This document shows positions 1 to 11,423 of a DNA stretch of 64,000 nt, in pieces. Every line of letters starts with the position of its first letter. The first letter of the stretch is position 1. The notes under the pieces are model-generated. The model saw only the letters and a program-made list of their open reading frames with translations, made no database searches and was not told the origin of the DNA. Made by a program: the position numbers and the translations under genes. Location of the stretch: the NCBI GenBank assembly GCA_000711775.1, contig ARYC01017132.1:32135-96134 (forward strand), written 5' to 3'. This DNA is from Oxytricha trifallax (lineage: Eukaryota; Ciliophora; Spirotrichea; Sporadotrichida; Oxytrichidae).

Positions 1-298
1 ACATCATCAACTCTATCTCTATCATTGGAGTCAACTACGAAGATGAGACCTTAGATGTTTTAGTATTATGTCTCCAGAGAAGTTTAATCTTGTCTTGAAC
101 GCCTCCATACTTCTCTGTGAAATTGATTTTCTTGTAGTTAACATTCTTGATATTAAAGCCGATAGTTGGAATAGATGTGACGACCTCACCGAGCTTGAGA
201 TTGTAGAAAATTGTGATATTACCAGTAGCATCTACACTCACCATGAGAATTCTCATTTCTTTCTTTCCAATAAATCTTTACCATACTCTAGAGAACAT
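1..298 (-). pseudogene. ADP-ribosylation factor (ARF) small GTPase, decayed and cut by the window edge
   Basis: Read on the minus strand from ATG at 298, the frame follows the N-terminal half of ARF GTPases, which recruit vesicle coats to membranes. It shows the [10 protein letters not shown] entry, the IPTIGFN switch I motif and [10 protein letters not shown] after switch II. Several key residues are lost. The glycine after Met that is normally myristoylated is absent, and the P-loop GLDAAGKTT reads SVDATGNIT, so the nucleotide-binding lysine is gone. WDVGGQ is scrambled to EKYGGVQ. After the LWRH stretch the frame shifts, and the next frame resumes with [14 protein letters not shown], the NKxD-proximal ARF signature. 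No introns are visible, so a processed or eroded copy is likely. It continues off the left edge. Family assignment is firm; calling it a pseudogene rather than a germline segment is inference from the lost lysine and the frameshift. Confidence 0.85.
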
Positions 299-930
299 TA
301 AACCCATTTTTTTCCATTTTGATTGTATTAAATTTGATTAAATATATTTATAATTATATTGTTATTTTAATTTATTTGTAACTACCTCCACATTTCAATT
401 ATACTTGCATTTTTTTTTTACAATATTCATTAGAGATTCAAATTATCCTATTAATTAATATCAAGGTTATGAATTCTATGATATTTAATTTAAACTCAAA
501 ATTGCTAAATATTGTCATAAAGATTTTTAATTTATTCCTTAAATTTATATTCTTATTTTATTTTTATTAACAATTAATTTCCTCTATTTATATTTTATTA
601 ATTCAATATATTAAGTAGCTTAATTTTTTAAATTTATTTTTTAATAATTAATAAAATCATTTAATCTTTTGCATGATTTGAAACAAAAACGAACTCCTTA
701 TTGATATATAGATTAAAGTAATAATACTTTTAATATAAAAAAACATATTTTTAAATACTCAAAAGTATTTTATTTATTTATCTTCATATTACATTAAAAT
801 TTAAATTATCATAACTTTTGATTAAAATTGATCCTTGAAGAATTTATTTATCAATATAATTCAATATACCTCCAATTTTTCAAATTTTCTAAGGTAATAC
901 TAAATTATGATTGAAACTTACCTTGCGTTA
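299..930. other. AT-rich DNA without a recognisable gene
   Basis: This stretch is made of A/T runs and short TTAAT-type words. I see no frame with recognisable protein character, no repeat arms and no intron-like signals. Confidence 0.5.
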
Positions 931-934
931 TTAT

Positions 935-1195
935 CTAACGCGCTTGCTTATGGTCCCAAATTTAGTAGATTAGCCTAATTCAATTTCATCTCATGAATTT
1001 CCATAACATTTTCCCGATGCCTTGACTACCCTAACATTCTTGAAATAATGAAATCCAATAAAAATCTTACATTCGCTATATCGCACCCATATTTTAAGAT
1101 ATAACATTATTCATTCAGATTCGTGCTCATCATAGTGTAAATGACCATAAACATTCCTTCATGTAATTTTATTGAGCAATTTGCAGAGCAGTAAC
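935..1195 (+). repeat. Direct repeat copy 1 (uninterrupted; empty site for TBE element A)
   Basis: The block begins near CGCGCTTGCTTATGGTCCCA and ends near GAGCAATTTGCAGAGCA. It recurs with scattered substitutions at 1687-1754 and, after TBE element A, at 5829-6034. At the insertion point this copy reads CCATAACATTTTCCCGATGCC. The second copy reads CCATGAAATT, then the transposon, then ATTCTCCTGATGCC. Copy 1 therefore shows the target before insertion and confirms the ATT duplication. The repeat itself is not recognised as a gene. Confidence 0.85.
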
Positions 1196-1686
1196 TAGTT
1201 TAAAAGCTATAAAAAGATTTGATTTTTGATAGATAGACATTAATTTTGCAATTTATATTTAATATAAAGAAAATAGAATGCATCAAAGTTAGTTGTAAAA
1301 TGTGCAAGGATGTTAATCACTTTCTCAAGAGGATAAATTCACAGGGTTAATGCCTAGTATAGCCAAAATAGTTTTAATCCTACAAAAATTGATTTTGACC
1401 TTTCAAACTATTTTGGTACTGCATATTTAACTTTGGTGCTGCATTTTTTATTTTCCTTACTTTCTCCTTAGATTTGAAGACTATACAATCATTTTAGACT
1501 TTAAAAATTATTTCAGACTTTAAGAAATTATTAATGAGTATATCGGTAAAACAAATATTTCTCTAAAAATAAGTTTAAAATATCAAAAAAGAAGAAGTTG
1601 TAAAAACAAGAGAAAAGAAATTTAATAATGAAGTCTTTAAAATCTATTTAAAAATTACTATATATCTTGTGTTCTGATGTAATGCT
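1196..1686. other. Spacer between the two direct repeats, no gene seen
   Basis: AT-rich spacer between the two copies of the 260-bp direct repeat. No coding frame, inverted repeat or RNA-like structure was recognised. Confidence 0.4.
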
Positions 1687-1754
1687 CTTGCTTATGATCC
1701 CAAATTTAGTGGATTAGCTTAATTAAATTTCATCTCATGAATTTCCATGAAATT
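1687..1754 (+). repeat. Direct repeat copy 2, left part, ending at the TBE-A insertion
   Basis: It matches the first part of the 935-1195 repeat, from CTTGCTTATGATCCCAAATT onward, and stops at ATT, the 3-bp target site of the transposon starting at 1755. The remainder lies at 5829-6034. Confidence 0.8.
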
Positions 1755-1862
1755 CAAAATCCCAAAACCCCTGAGGTTGTTGATTGAGTTTTTGAATGAT
1801 AAAAGGCTGCAATTAACACATACTTTACTAGGGTTTATGTAAGGGTTTAATGTTTAAATATT
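1755..1862 (+). repeat. Left terminal inverted repeat of TBE-A
   Basis: Telomere-like cap CAAAATCCCAAAACCCC, followed by a region matching the reverse complement of about 5722-5828, including GAGTTTTTGAATGATAAAAG, with several substitutions. Confidence 0.85.
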
Positions 1863-1903
1863 AGTAGTTTATGTGTGTATATCAAGTGAATTTGTAAAAT
1901 GTT

Positions 1904-3309
1904 TCATACAAACATAAGCTTAGAGTCATGTGGCATTTCTCTGAATTTTATCTTTCTAAGTTGCTTTCTGATTGCATCTATTGTAATTTTATTATTTGAT
2001 TGGTTTGATTATGACTTAGTTTGCAAGCTCTCTGAGGCTCCCGTTAATTTTATTCTTATCGAGATATTGTTTGATCCTTTACTTATAATCTCTCTCACTC
2101 TTGCAGCTTAAGTAATCATTCCTTGGCATTTCACTCTCTATTATTATTGCTGCTAATGCCTTTATATCCCAAGCAATATCTCCATCATTCCAATCTTCTC
2201 TCTCTCTGGGAAATATTGTGGAGTTCCTCGTACATTTCCTAGTGCAGAGACTTGCACTCATTAAGCCCTGTTTAAATGAATAATATAGACTCTTAGAGTT
2301 TGAAAGCCCCTCATTATTTTTTCTGGTTTTAAGTCTCTATGAACGTAACCGAGCTTGTGAAATTCTTCTATTCCTTCAACTATCTGCTGGACTATCTAGC
2401 CAGTTTACCTTTGCCATCTGTTGTCAGATAAAAACTCTCTGTAAGTCATTCAAGGAGAGGAAGCCTTAATTCTACATGATTTTTTTCAAGTAAAATGGCA
2501 TCAAGCTAAATAATATGCCTGCATTCTTTAAATCTTGCTTATTACAAAGCGTTATACTCGTTTGCAAATTCCATTTTAACTTGTCATCAGCAAGAAAGTA
2601 ATTGAAAGGATAAATTTAGTAAGCGTATTAATGATCAGTGAAAACTCTCTTCTCTATTTAATCTTCTAGAGTGAGGTAACTTTCAAGACAAGAATCTATG
2701 TTTATTATTTCCAAGACAGGAATCTTCATTCCCTCAATTTATACCATAATTTTATTGTTCTTAACTGCTTTCTTCATTTTTACTTACTTCTTTACATCAA
2801 CCTTAAGAGATTCAGCTGGATTTCTTGACCTTCTTTTTAATAGGAATCTTTTTCCTGTAGGATCATAAATAAACACAAAGCTTTGATTGTGCTTTTTCTT
2901 TAGGTACACTTTGATGTTTCGTGAAGGAGAATATAGCTTCTCACAGAACTCTCAGATATACTTGCCATCCTTCTTTTAATGCTTTAGATACAACCTAGGC
3001 ATATCGTTGTGTATATCTCTCTAGTGTCTCTTGTAAGTTGACTAGTAGAGGAAAACTTTATTGCATTCTTTGCATCAATATTCAACTTTGGCTGGTTATT
3101 TAGCCTCCTTCTGAATTTTTGCAGCCTCTCTGACGACCTCCTTCTTAACTTATATTTCAATTTCAAATTTTGACTCGTCAAAAGTGTCATAAGTAGGCTC
3201 CCACTAAGTGCAAGCGTCTCTGGTCTCAACTTTTTTGTTGTTGCTGGAATGATAATTTTTATTGACTTTAACCAAGTAATGCCGTCCTTCTCAAAAGGTT
3301 AGCGCTCAT
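1904..3309 (-). pseudogene. TBE-A 57 kDa-type C2H2 zinc-finger/kinase-like gene, decayed
   Basis: The start is placed at ATG 3309 because MSANLLRR matches the opening of the intact copy in element C (MAANLNRK). A frameshift follows within about 25 codons. The two zinc fingers are recognisable: CKECNKVF with its His pair, and YICEFCEKLYSPSRN, although the first finger is preceded by an in-frame TGA. The kinase catalytic loop is kept as GYVHRDLKPEKIM near 2340-2365. The C-terminus ends in FV before TGA at 1904-1906, like element C. The frame is broken in several places, so no full protein is expected. What this protein does for TBE elements is not established; zinc fingers suggest nucleic-acid binding and the kinase domain suggests phosphotransfer. 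Confidence 0.8.
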
Positions 3310-3866
3310 TTAGTTTGCTGATATATATTATTATTATAATGATAAAAACTACTTAGAAATACTAAAATAATAGAGAATAAGACACTCTGGTAAATACCTT
3401 GCTGAGAGGTAAGATAATTTAATCACCATAAAAGCCTGTAAGAATACATATTTTATGAGAATATTTTGCATTTTACTAAATTAAAAAAGTCCTAAAGAAA
3501 TTTTGTTTCTCTGGGTGGTCCTCCAAATTAAGGTTGTACTTAATTTGGAGGTAAAGTTATTAAAAATTAAATTTAATATGCTCCTAATTAAGTTTAAACC
3601 TGAAAATTTAACTCCTAATAAAGTTTGAACTTGATTTGTAGGACCTCCTAAAATTAGCATTATTAGGAGCAATTTAATGGAGATATCTTGATAAAAATGG
3701 AGATCAATTTGTGAAACTTGGAGCAAGATTTTCAATGCTTCTCCGCATATCTTTTCAAGGCTGACCTCCAGTAGGTCCTCCTTATTTAGTAGTAAGATTT
3801 TAATAAACTTAGAAGGGATATCCATAAATTTAAATTTCATTAACATTTTTAGAAAGAGGAAGCTAG

Positions 3867-4649
3867 ATGGAGTCTATGAATAATGCAATGAAGATAATTC
3901 AATCTCAATATTTATTAGAAAAAATTTCGAAATTAAGAGGAAATCTATAGATACTTGGTTTAGAAAGGTAAGTTCTAAACTAATATTAACGAATTCATTA
4001 CTTGGATTGTTCTTGCTTACTTAGGAGGGATCTAAAATATCATTCTTAAAGGCATTGCTAAGTGAAGAGAAAAATGCTTTTAAGTCTAGTGAAATCAGAA
4101 TGATCGAGATATCTAACTACCCTGAAATCACTGTAACAAATCTTTATGATGATGCTATGAGTGATTTAGATGTTGCTCTCTACCTTCCATCAAAGCTACA
4201 GCTCTCTAATAAATTATCAGAGAGAAACTTCTTCTTCGTTGTTCTTGCAACTCTGAAACTTGATTACTTAAATGAAGTAATTTAAGAAGCTCATAAGAAA
4301 CGCTACATCATCTCTCCTGAAGAAAAATAGAAGCAAGGAATAAAAATCAGCGAGACCTAGCTCTAGGAACTGCAGAAGCACCCATTCATCTCGAGTAAGC
4401 TTTTAATTTTAAAGAAAAACCTGGCACTGCTATAAATTTGATGAAAGAGCTCAGAAAATTAAACAGAGAGAGAAAGTCTCAAGTAAAGTATGAATTGTGT
4501 AAGAGGCTCTTCAAAGATTTATAAAATCCAGACAAAATGAATATAGATCAGGAGCTAGCACTTATAGAAGAAATATAGACCCAAGCAAGCCTTAAGAGGA
4601 AGAAAAGAAAGATAAGCCAAATCCATTAATGGGCAAGTTTAATATGTGA
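3867..4649 (+). pseudogene. TBE-A '22 kDa' protein gene with a short intron
   Basis: This plus-strand gene lies between the divergent zinc-finger/kinase gene and the convergent transposase. The best-kept core runs GSKISFLKALL, then IEISNYPEITVTNLYDDAM, and matches element C and element D. A 20-nt GTAAGC..AAAG intron is inferred at 4395-4414, because reading through it hits TGA and the same position holds an intron in B, C and D. After it comes KPGTAINLMKELRK and a Lys/Arg-rich tail. The start region needs a frame change, or a second intron, near 3970-4030, so it is marked as damaged. TGA 4647-4649 lies in a conserved block in A, B and C, but the frame used there is uncertain. Function unknown. 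Confidence 0.7.
4395..4414 (+). other. Candidate 20-nt spliceosomal intron in the TBE-A 22 kDa gene
   Basis: GTAAGC at the 5' side and AAAG at the 3' side. Its position matches the introns at 34249-34274, 55266-55291 and 43021-43052 in the sister elements. Confidence 0.55.
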
Positions 4650-4654
4650 ACTTA

Positions 4655-5698
4655 TTCATTCGTTAAATTTAAAACTTATTTATAAACACAAAATCTACCT
4701 TCTCTTGCGCATACATTTGCTTTATCATCGCTGACTCTTTTAGCAGTACTATTAATAAAATCTACTGTATCTATCTTCAGGTCGTGCATAAAGTGGTAGA
4801 GGAGAAGTTTCTTGTATGGCCTTTCAATAAACCCCAATATAATTCAATTCCATTGAACTAAGGGCTGTAAGGAACATTAAATATAGGTGTTATATTTAGC
4901 CTTTCATATTCCTTCCTTGAGTCTTTAGTTTTATGAACTGACAAGTTATCAACGAATAGAATAATTTCTTAGTCAGCGTACTTATCTCTGAGTTATTGCA
5001 AGAATTTAATATATTATTCAGTCTTTATAGAACAAAGTGAATAACATAGGCCTCAAGGCCACTACTTCACTTATTCCACCTATAAAAGCATGAGTTTAAA
5101 CTTTAACCTTTTAATCTTATACTTCTATGCTGCTATATCTCTTATACCCAGATCTTAATATGAAGATATTAAAAGTGAATACTGCCTCATCAGCGTGTAT
5201 GATCTTTATATTATGCTCTTAAGCCCTCTGTATTTAATCGAATATATAATTTAAATTATCCTTATAAAATGGAACATTAAAGTCAATCAATCTCTTTATG
5301 CGATTGACTTTCTTGTATGATATTCCATTCTTTTTATATATGTTAGCTATGGACTATGCAGAGATATAAAGCTCAGGGATTTGGCGATGAAACATCAAAG
5401 CTCTCTAGGCAGCGAGATATGAGACCAGTATTAAGAGTCTTATCATTAATAAGATAATCGATATGATGCTGCTAAAATTATAAAGGTCTCAAAGGCTTAG
5501 AATTAAGGTGCTATTTCTTTAAATTCATTGCCAATAGACAGTGAGACCTAAGAGTAGCTCGAGATTTATGGAGCAGTTTTGCTATAGATGTGTAATTTAT
5601 AATAGGTTTAGTTGATCTCTATTATCATCCAATCCATAACGCAACATAAAAAATAAATCTATATACTCACTGTCAAAAACTGACCTCAAGCCTCGCAT
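4655..5698 (-). pseudogene. TBE-A transposase (DDE, Tc1/IS630 superfamily), frameshifted
   Basis: ATG at 5698 opens MRGLRSVFDSEYIDLFF, the counterpart of the C element start. An N-terminal helix-turn-helix-like stretch follows (SIAKLLHKSRATLRSH). Downstream, pieces of the catalytic core align with element C: the HADEAVF-type first Asp region near 5200, the VDN second Asp region near 4940, and the YSPxFNGIE-type Glu region near 4855. Frameshifts occur near 5600 and near 5430. The gene converges on the 22 kDa gene and their 3' ends almost meet. Active members of this family cut and paste the element at the ANT target. Confidence 0.8.
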
Positions 5699-5721
5699 AT
5701 ATTCACTTAAATTTCTAATAT

Positions 5722-5828
5722 TTAAACCCTTACATTAACCCTACTAAAACCCTAATAAAGTATGCCTTAATTGCAGCCTTTTATCATTCAAAAACTCAAT
5801 CGAACAACTATAGGGTTTTGTGGTTTTG
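5722..5828 (-). repeat. Right terminal inverted repeat of TBE-A
   Basis: Inverted match to 1755-1862, capped by GGGTTTTGTGGTTTTG, and followed by the ATT target duplication. Confidence 0.85.
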
Positions 5829-6034
5829 ATTCTCCTGATGCCTTGACAATTCTAACATTCTTGATTTTTAAAAACATAAACATACGACATAATGAAATCC
5901 TATAAAAATCTTACATTCGCTATTTCTCACTTATATTTTAAGATACAGCATTATTCATTCAGATTAGTACTTATCATAGTGTAAATGATCATCAACACTC
6001 CATACATATAATATTATTGAGCAATGTGCAGAGC
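5829..6034 (+). repeat. Direct repeat copy 2, right part, resuming after TBE-A
   Basis: It continues the 935-1195 repeat from CCTGATGCCTTGACAATTCT to GAGCAATGTGCAGAGCA. With 1687-1754 it reconstitutes a second full copy split by the transposon. Confidence 0.85.
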
Positions 6035-6045
6035 ATAAACTTTTA

Positions 6046-6842
6046 CTTAAAGAGAATTAAGTCCCGTGAATATTCGAGATTAATCAGCAATTCAATCATT
6101 TAATATATATTGTTAAGTACAGTGATCTTGTCTTAATTGCCTCATCATCAGCTCGTTTTCCATCATTTTCTGTTTAGCTTATCTAGAAAGCAGTTCTCGT
6201 TCACATCTTCACCTTCTTAGTGTCAACAAAAAACAGGTTTCAGGATTAAACTATCATGTCTCAGCCACATCTCGGTTTAAGACAGCTAATTTCAGGATCA
6301 GTTGACAGAGCTTTCTTCCATTTTATTTGACAAAATTATAATAAACTAGAGAATTTAATAAATTTATTCAAGCATGGTCTTAATTAATAAGCATAAATTT
6401 AATTAATTAAGCATCACTATTAATAATTCGTTATAGATTATAATTCCTAGTAAAGACTTTTATCATTAAACATTAAAACTTAAAATATTTTAATTTGCTT
6501 GAATAAATTTATTAAATTCTCTAGTTTATTATAATTTTGTCAAATAAAATGGAAGAAAGCTCTGTCAACTGATCCTGAAATTAGCTGTCTTAAACCGAGA
6601 TGTGGCTGAGACATGATAGTTTAATCCTGAAACCTGTTTTTTGTTGACACTAAGAAGGTGAAGATGTGAACGAGAACTGCTTTCTAGATAAGCTAAACAG
6701 ATAATGATGAATTTAATGATGGAAAATGAGCTGATGATGAGGCTATTAAGACAAGATTACTGTACTTAACAATATATATTAAATGATTGAATTGCTGATT
6801 AATCTCGAATATTCACGATCGAATGACTTAATTCTCTTTAAG
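6046..6842. mobile_element. Foldback (MITE-like) element with ~330-bp inverted arms
   Basis: Arms at about 6046-6374 and 6498-6842 are inverted copies of each other, for example CATGTCTCAGCCACATCTCG versus its complement near 6600. They surround a 120-bp AT-rich spacer. Both outer ends read CTTAAAGAGAATTAAGTC next to TA (6044-6045 and 6843-6844), consistent with TA target duplication of Tc1/mariner-like elements. The right arm carries a short insertion (GATGAATTTAAT near 6706). No transposase frame lies inside, so it would be non-autonomous. The TA target is inferred from one copy only. Confidence 0.85.
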
Positions 6843-6849
6843 TATAAAA

Positions 6850-9800
6850 GAAAAGTAATTTAGGAAATTAAAATACTTTAAAAAAATTAAAGATATTATT
6901 ATTTGTTTAATAGTATCAATTATGTAACCGAAATAGTTCGATTCATAGAATGATATAAAATATAATAAATACGTATTTTAAAAATAAAAAAAATTTTTAT
7001 CATAAAATCGATTTTAAATTTTTTTAATTTTGATATCAAAACATAAACTCTTATTTAACCTCTTCTCATATCTTCTTAACAGGCTCTGAGAGTGTTTTGA
7101 TAATTACTCAATTAAATCAATTTATATATTTAAGAATAGGATTTATATTTACCATTTGCTAAAATATAAAAGATACCAAATTACTAATAAATAAACCTCA
7201 TTAATTTATAATTATTTAAATTGATTTTTGTATACTAATAAAAAAAGACTGAGCATTTTAGCAAGCTATAGATAATGCATTCTAATGTTTATTATTTTAG
7301 CATGCCTAATTTTAAATTATGATTATTTACTGAATCTTTTTTTTTAACGGAAAATATATGATTTTTCTTACTCTTTAGTAAGAGATTTATATCCGCAATT
7401 ATTATTAACTAAAATTTAAATAGTTCAATTATGAGTATATTATGAGGGATAAATTCTTGATTAATAACATGAGATTTTACAGTATAAAAAATTAAATATA
7501 CCTATTACATAGCATTAAAGTGACACAACTTATTGGAATATAAAGCATGCTCTTAATTTGTAAAAACTGAATTATACCATTTTTTTTATAATTTAACAAA
7601 TAATAAAATGAATATGATATATTATGAATTTGAATAAATTTTAATTCCTAAAAATTCATAACCTATAATGATTAAAATTGATTGCTAATATACTTTGGAA
7701 TAATTATATTGCTTAGAAATATGAAGAGTTTCCTAAAATTAGATCCGCTTGTAATAATCAGATTACAAAAGTTTTAGACTTTTCATGATTAAAATTATTA
7801 AAATTAATTTGTAAAAATCAGCTTAATGAAGTATTTAATAATAAATAAGAGTAATCTACAAAACTTTAAATCAATAACTGAAAAAGAAAAATTCTTTTTT
7901 TTATAAAAATTTTATTGAATCCTTAAGTAATTTGCAACTTATTTTCGATAGTTATTATTGAAGCACAAATTTAATCGAAAAGAATTTATTATCAAGATAA
8001 ATTACTTAATTATAAATGAGTTCTTAGATTTTTAAATATAATATCTTATTAAATAACTGAAGATTATCAAATTGCTCAAACTTATTTTATAATTTTGATT
8101 TATTCATAACAATTATTAATTAAAAATAATTTATTTTCATTAGATGGAATGTAATACTGACAAATTCAACAAGCTGTTTTAATAAAAGAGTAAAATCAAT
8201 TGTATAAGGTAAGTTGTTAAATTTTAATTAAAAATCAATATTTTAGCTTAACATTAAAATCTATTTAATCTAACAGTTTTTTTTTAAAAAGATAGTATAT
8301 TAAAGGAATCGAACCCCATATAATTAGGCAGCAATACCTAAGTTTTACCATCAGGAGTATTGGTTAATATTACAGTTCTAAAGTCTAATCATTCTTTTAA
8401 ATATGTTTTCTTAAATTTTGTATATCCATAATTTATTCAATTCACTATCTTTGAAGAAATCATCAAATCTATAGAAGAAAGACTCTTTACTTATTTGAAA
8501 ATACAAAAGAAAATTCTTAAAGCATTCAGAAGAAAGGCTTTAGTAGATAGCTGAATTTTAAATAATAAACTACTTCAATAAATTTAGAAAAAATGGTGTT
8601 TGTTCAATACCAGAGGAACAATGTGCGATAAAGAAGGTGAAAAATAAAAAATACTGAGATAATCTAAATAAATAAATGCTAATATTAGAAATAAATTATA
8701 TTATTATTAACTTCTTTGAGTAAACAGTAAATATTGAACTAATTACAATTTAATTTGATTTATTTCTTTTTCATAATTTATAACTACGATTCATTACATA
8801 AATACTCATGGGGTTTTATATAAAAATAATTAATTTAAATCATACTTTTCTATGCAATTAATCATAGTTGTTTTACTTAAACAAGTACTTTAGAAATATT
8901 TTAATTATAATTGAAGAGAAAATCGTATCTACATTTAAGAATATCTTTGTTTCCATCCCACGAATTGTAAAGTGAATCATTTTATCTAGTACAATCATTA
9001 GAAATCCTTCTGAATAGAATTGACTATAATTTTCGATCATAGTGTAATTAGCTTAATTCCTTCAACTGAATGTAAATTCTCTAATTAACTTATCAACAAG
9101 TTTAATTTAATCTTTATTGCAAAATGACATATAAATTAGTTTAAATTACTTTAAATTAATATTAAAATATAAAATATGTTAGAAAGAAATAGGGTATGTT
9201 ACTGGCTTGTTCTATTCTAATAGATTTATATATTCATTCAAATCACTTTTGATTTCCATAAATTTGATTGGATTACTTTAAGTTATATTTTTGTATATAA
9301 TATATGCAATGTTTTAATTCTTTTAAATTTAGTTTTTTATAAAAAGGATTACCAGGATTATTATATTAATGATATTTTTAACATTTTCTTTATATATTCA
9401 GATTTCAGCTGCTATCCTAAATGTTGAACTATCCTTTCATATTAAAAGCTACTGCTTTCTTAAAATTGTTTACTTAATTTGATATATTTACTGATTTCAA
9501 TGACAATGAAGCCATAATTATATACAAATTCTTATGGACATAATTAATAGAAAAATAAACAAGTCAATCATATCGACAAATAGTGCATAATATATGGGTA
9601 AGTATAAGTTTTAAATAACATAAAAAATAGTGAATAATAATACTTAAGCAAATTACTTAGTTAAGAAAAGATGCTCTTTTATTTTAATATGATTTTATGA
9701 TTAAAATGTTAGAGTTCAATATTAATTTTATTTTTCATTAAAAATTGATTTGTTATGCCTAAAAAGTGGCAAACTTTATATCAATAAATATAAATATTTT

Positions 9801-10545
9801 AAACTGTATTTATGACTCAATAGCATTTAGAATAACTTTTAGTAAAAAATAAAAGCTATCCTCACTATTAAAACTACCAATACAACTATTACAACACTAT
9901 CAAAACAATAAACTCATAGTAAGACTTAAGCACCTCGGAAAAAAGTCACATCTGCAAATAAATTGGGAAAGTTGTACTTCAAACATGAAATAAAAATTCC
10001 AAGGAGTTTCTGCTCCAATAATAATTAAAAAAACCAAAATTATTGTTATCTCAAGCAAAATGTATTTAAATAGAAATGATCAAAATATAGCTCATGTTAA
10101 TTTGCTTATTAAATATACTTTTCATATTTATAATATAAAAAATGGTTTTCAGATATTTATTTAAAATTATTATATGCCATTCTTTATTGTTTCAATTGGC
10201 TAAAATATAAAAGAAGAAAATTTCATTTTATATTATTATTCCACAACAGAAAAATTATTATTCCAAAGGAATAATATAGTAAAAACTTGCCTGTACTTTT
10301 ATCTAATATTAAATAAGTAAAACCTAATACATATGATGAACTTTAATGATAAAAAATATAGAAGAAGATATTGTTTGTGTTAAATAAATTAAAATAATTA
10401 AATTAGTTTTTCAAAACAATTTGATAACGGAATAATCTCTAGTAAATATAATTCAAAAAATTAATAAATAATATTTTCTTAATTTTTATTGATTTACATA
10501 AATTAACATTATTTAAAACAAAATTAATCCATAAATTATAAGTTA
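6850..10545. other. 3.7 kb AT-rich DNA, no gene recognised
   Basis: Dominated by A/T runs. Short slightly GC-richer words occur (for example around 9940-10020) but I could not assign a frame. A tRNA-like T-arm at 8300-8370 was considered and rejected. Confidence 0.4.
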
Positions 10546-10559
10546 CTTATCTCAATGAG

Positions 10560-11138
10560 ATGATATTGATATACTATGATATGTCTCTTAATGGCAAAAA
10601 TCTTTAACAACAACTAACCCGCTTTTAAGCTACTTTCCTATAAATTGTGATACCAAAACAAACTGTGTTGATAAAAATGAAACTGAAACAGACTTCCATA
10701 TATGAGAAGAATTATGAAAACCTTTTACTCTTCTTAATTTTGATTATTTTTTGTCTCTGTCCTTTTACTTTAATATCATTATCCATAAACCAGTTTAGAA
10801 TAAAATATTATATAGTTGACTTTTATGGTTCCCTACTCTAACTTTTGAAGTCTGATCTCCATTTTATCGTGTCTATATAAGTAGAAAACCAAACTAACTC
10901 CAAGGAATTTTATTTCGACAGGAACATTCAAGCTTTAACTGCCTCGAGGAGCATCTTTTTGAGATACTAAACGCAGTAGTCCGGCCACTAATGTGGTGAA
11001 CTTGACAACCTCTTTCTTACCCTTATCTAGCTTTAACGAAATAGAAAGCTTTATTAGTAGCGAGGAAGACTTAGTTTAATTTTGTTTATATATCCTACTT
11101 TTAACTCTAATTTAAAATAATGGAAATCATAATTCTGA
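10560..11138 (+). CDS. Unassigned 192-aa frame with one hydrophobic segment
   Basis: With TGA as the only stop, the frame is open from ATG 10560 to TGA 11136-11138. It has one strongly hydrophobic stretch (LLLFLILIIFCLCPFTL) near residue 60-80, suggesting a membrane span. The following region has balanced composition (KEFYFDRNIQALTASRSIFL). The part around 10850-11060 is clearly less AT-rich than its surroundings, which supports coding. I do not recognise a family. It could be a germline-limited gene, a macronucleus-destined segment or a chance frame; long frames arise easily when only TGA stops translation in AT-rich DNA. Confidence 0.35.
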
Positions 11139-11423
11139 AAGACATAACTATATCTATTTAAATAATCTCAAGAGTAGTCATATCCTTTATTACGAACTAG
11201 TTTGTTAGTTTTAAATTAAGTAAAACATCAAGAACATCTTATGGTATTTATGAAATAAGTAAAGACTTTTATTAAATATATTGTTTCATTCTATTTATTA
11301 TCACTTTTAAGCTAACTTAATCATAAAGTGCTAGAGAACCAAAAAAAGTATCAATCTCACTCATAAATATATGATAAAAAGTAATACTAAAATTGAGTAT
11401 TTATAAAATGACTAATTATATTA

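Larger units (their letters stand above)
1755..5828. mobile_element. TBE-type telomere-bearing transposon A, about 4.07 kb
   Basis: The left end starts CAAAATCCCAAAACCCC, and the right end is its inverted counterpart ending GGGTTTTGTGGTTTTG. The ends resemble the (C4A4)n telomere repeat of spirotrich ciliates. Long inverted repeats continue inward for roughly 100 bp. ATT flanks both ends (1752-1754 and 5829-5831), fitting the ANT target of TBE elements. Inside are the three TBE genes: zinc-finger/kinase on minus, 22 kDa on plus and transposase on minus. All show some decay. In Oxytricha, TBE transposases are known to act in developmental genome rearrangement and the elements are eliminated from the somatic nucleus; both points are family knowledge, not shown here. 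Confidence 0.95.

Noticed and set aside
3481-3846. 121-codon minus-strand frame in the spacer of TBE-A
   Set aside because: It lies over the iterated spacer motif, has no counterpart frame in B or C, and is likely chance.
8290-8370. tRNA-like sequence on minus (GGGGTTCGATTCC T-arm, TTAGG..CCTAA anticodon-like stem)
   Set aside because: The T-stem has mismatches, the anticodon-like loop is 8 nt, and no acceptor stem pairs. At best a tRNA fossil.
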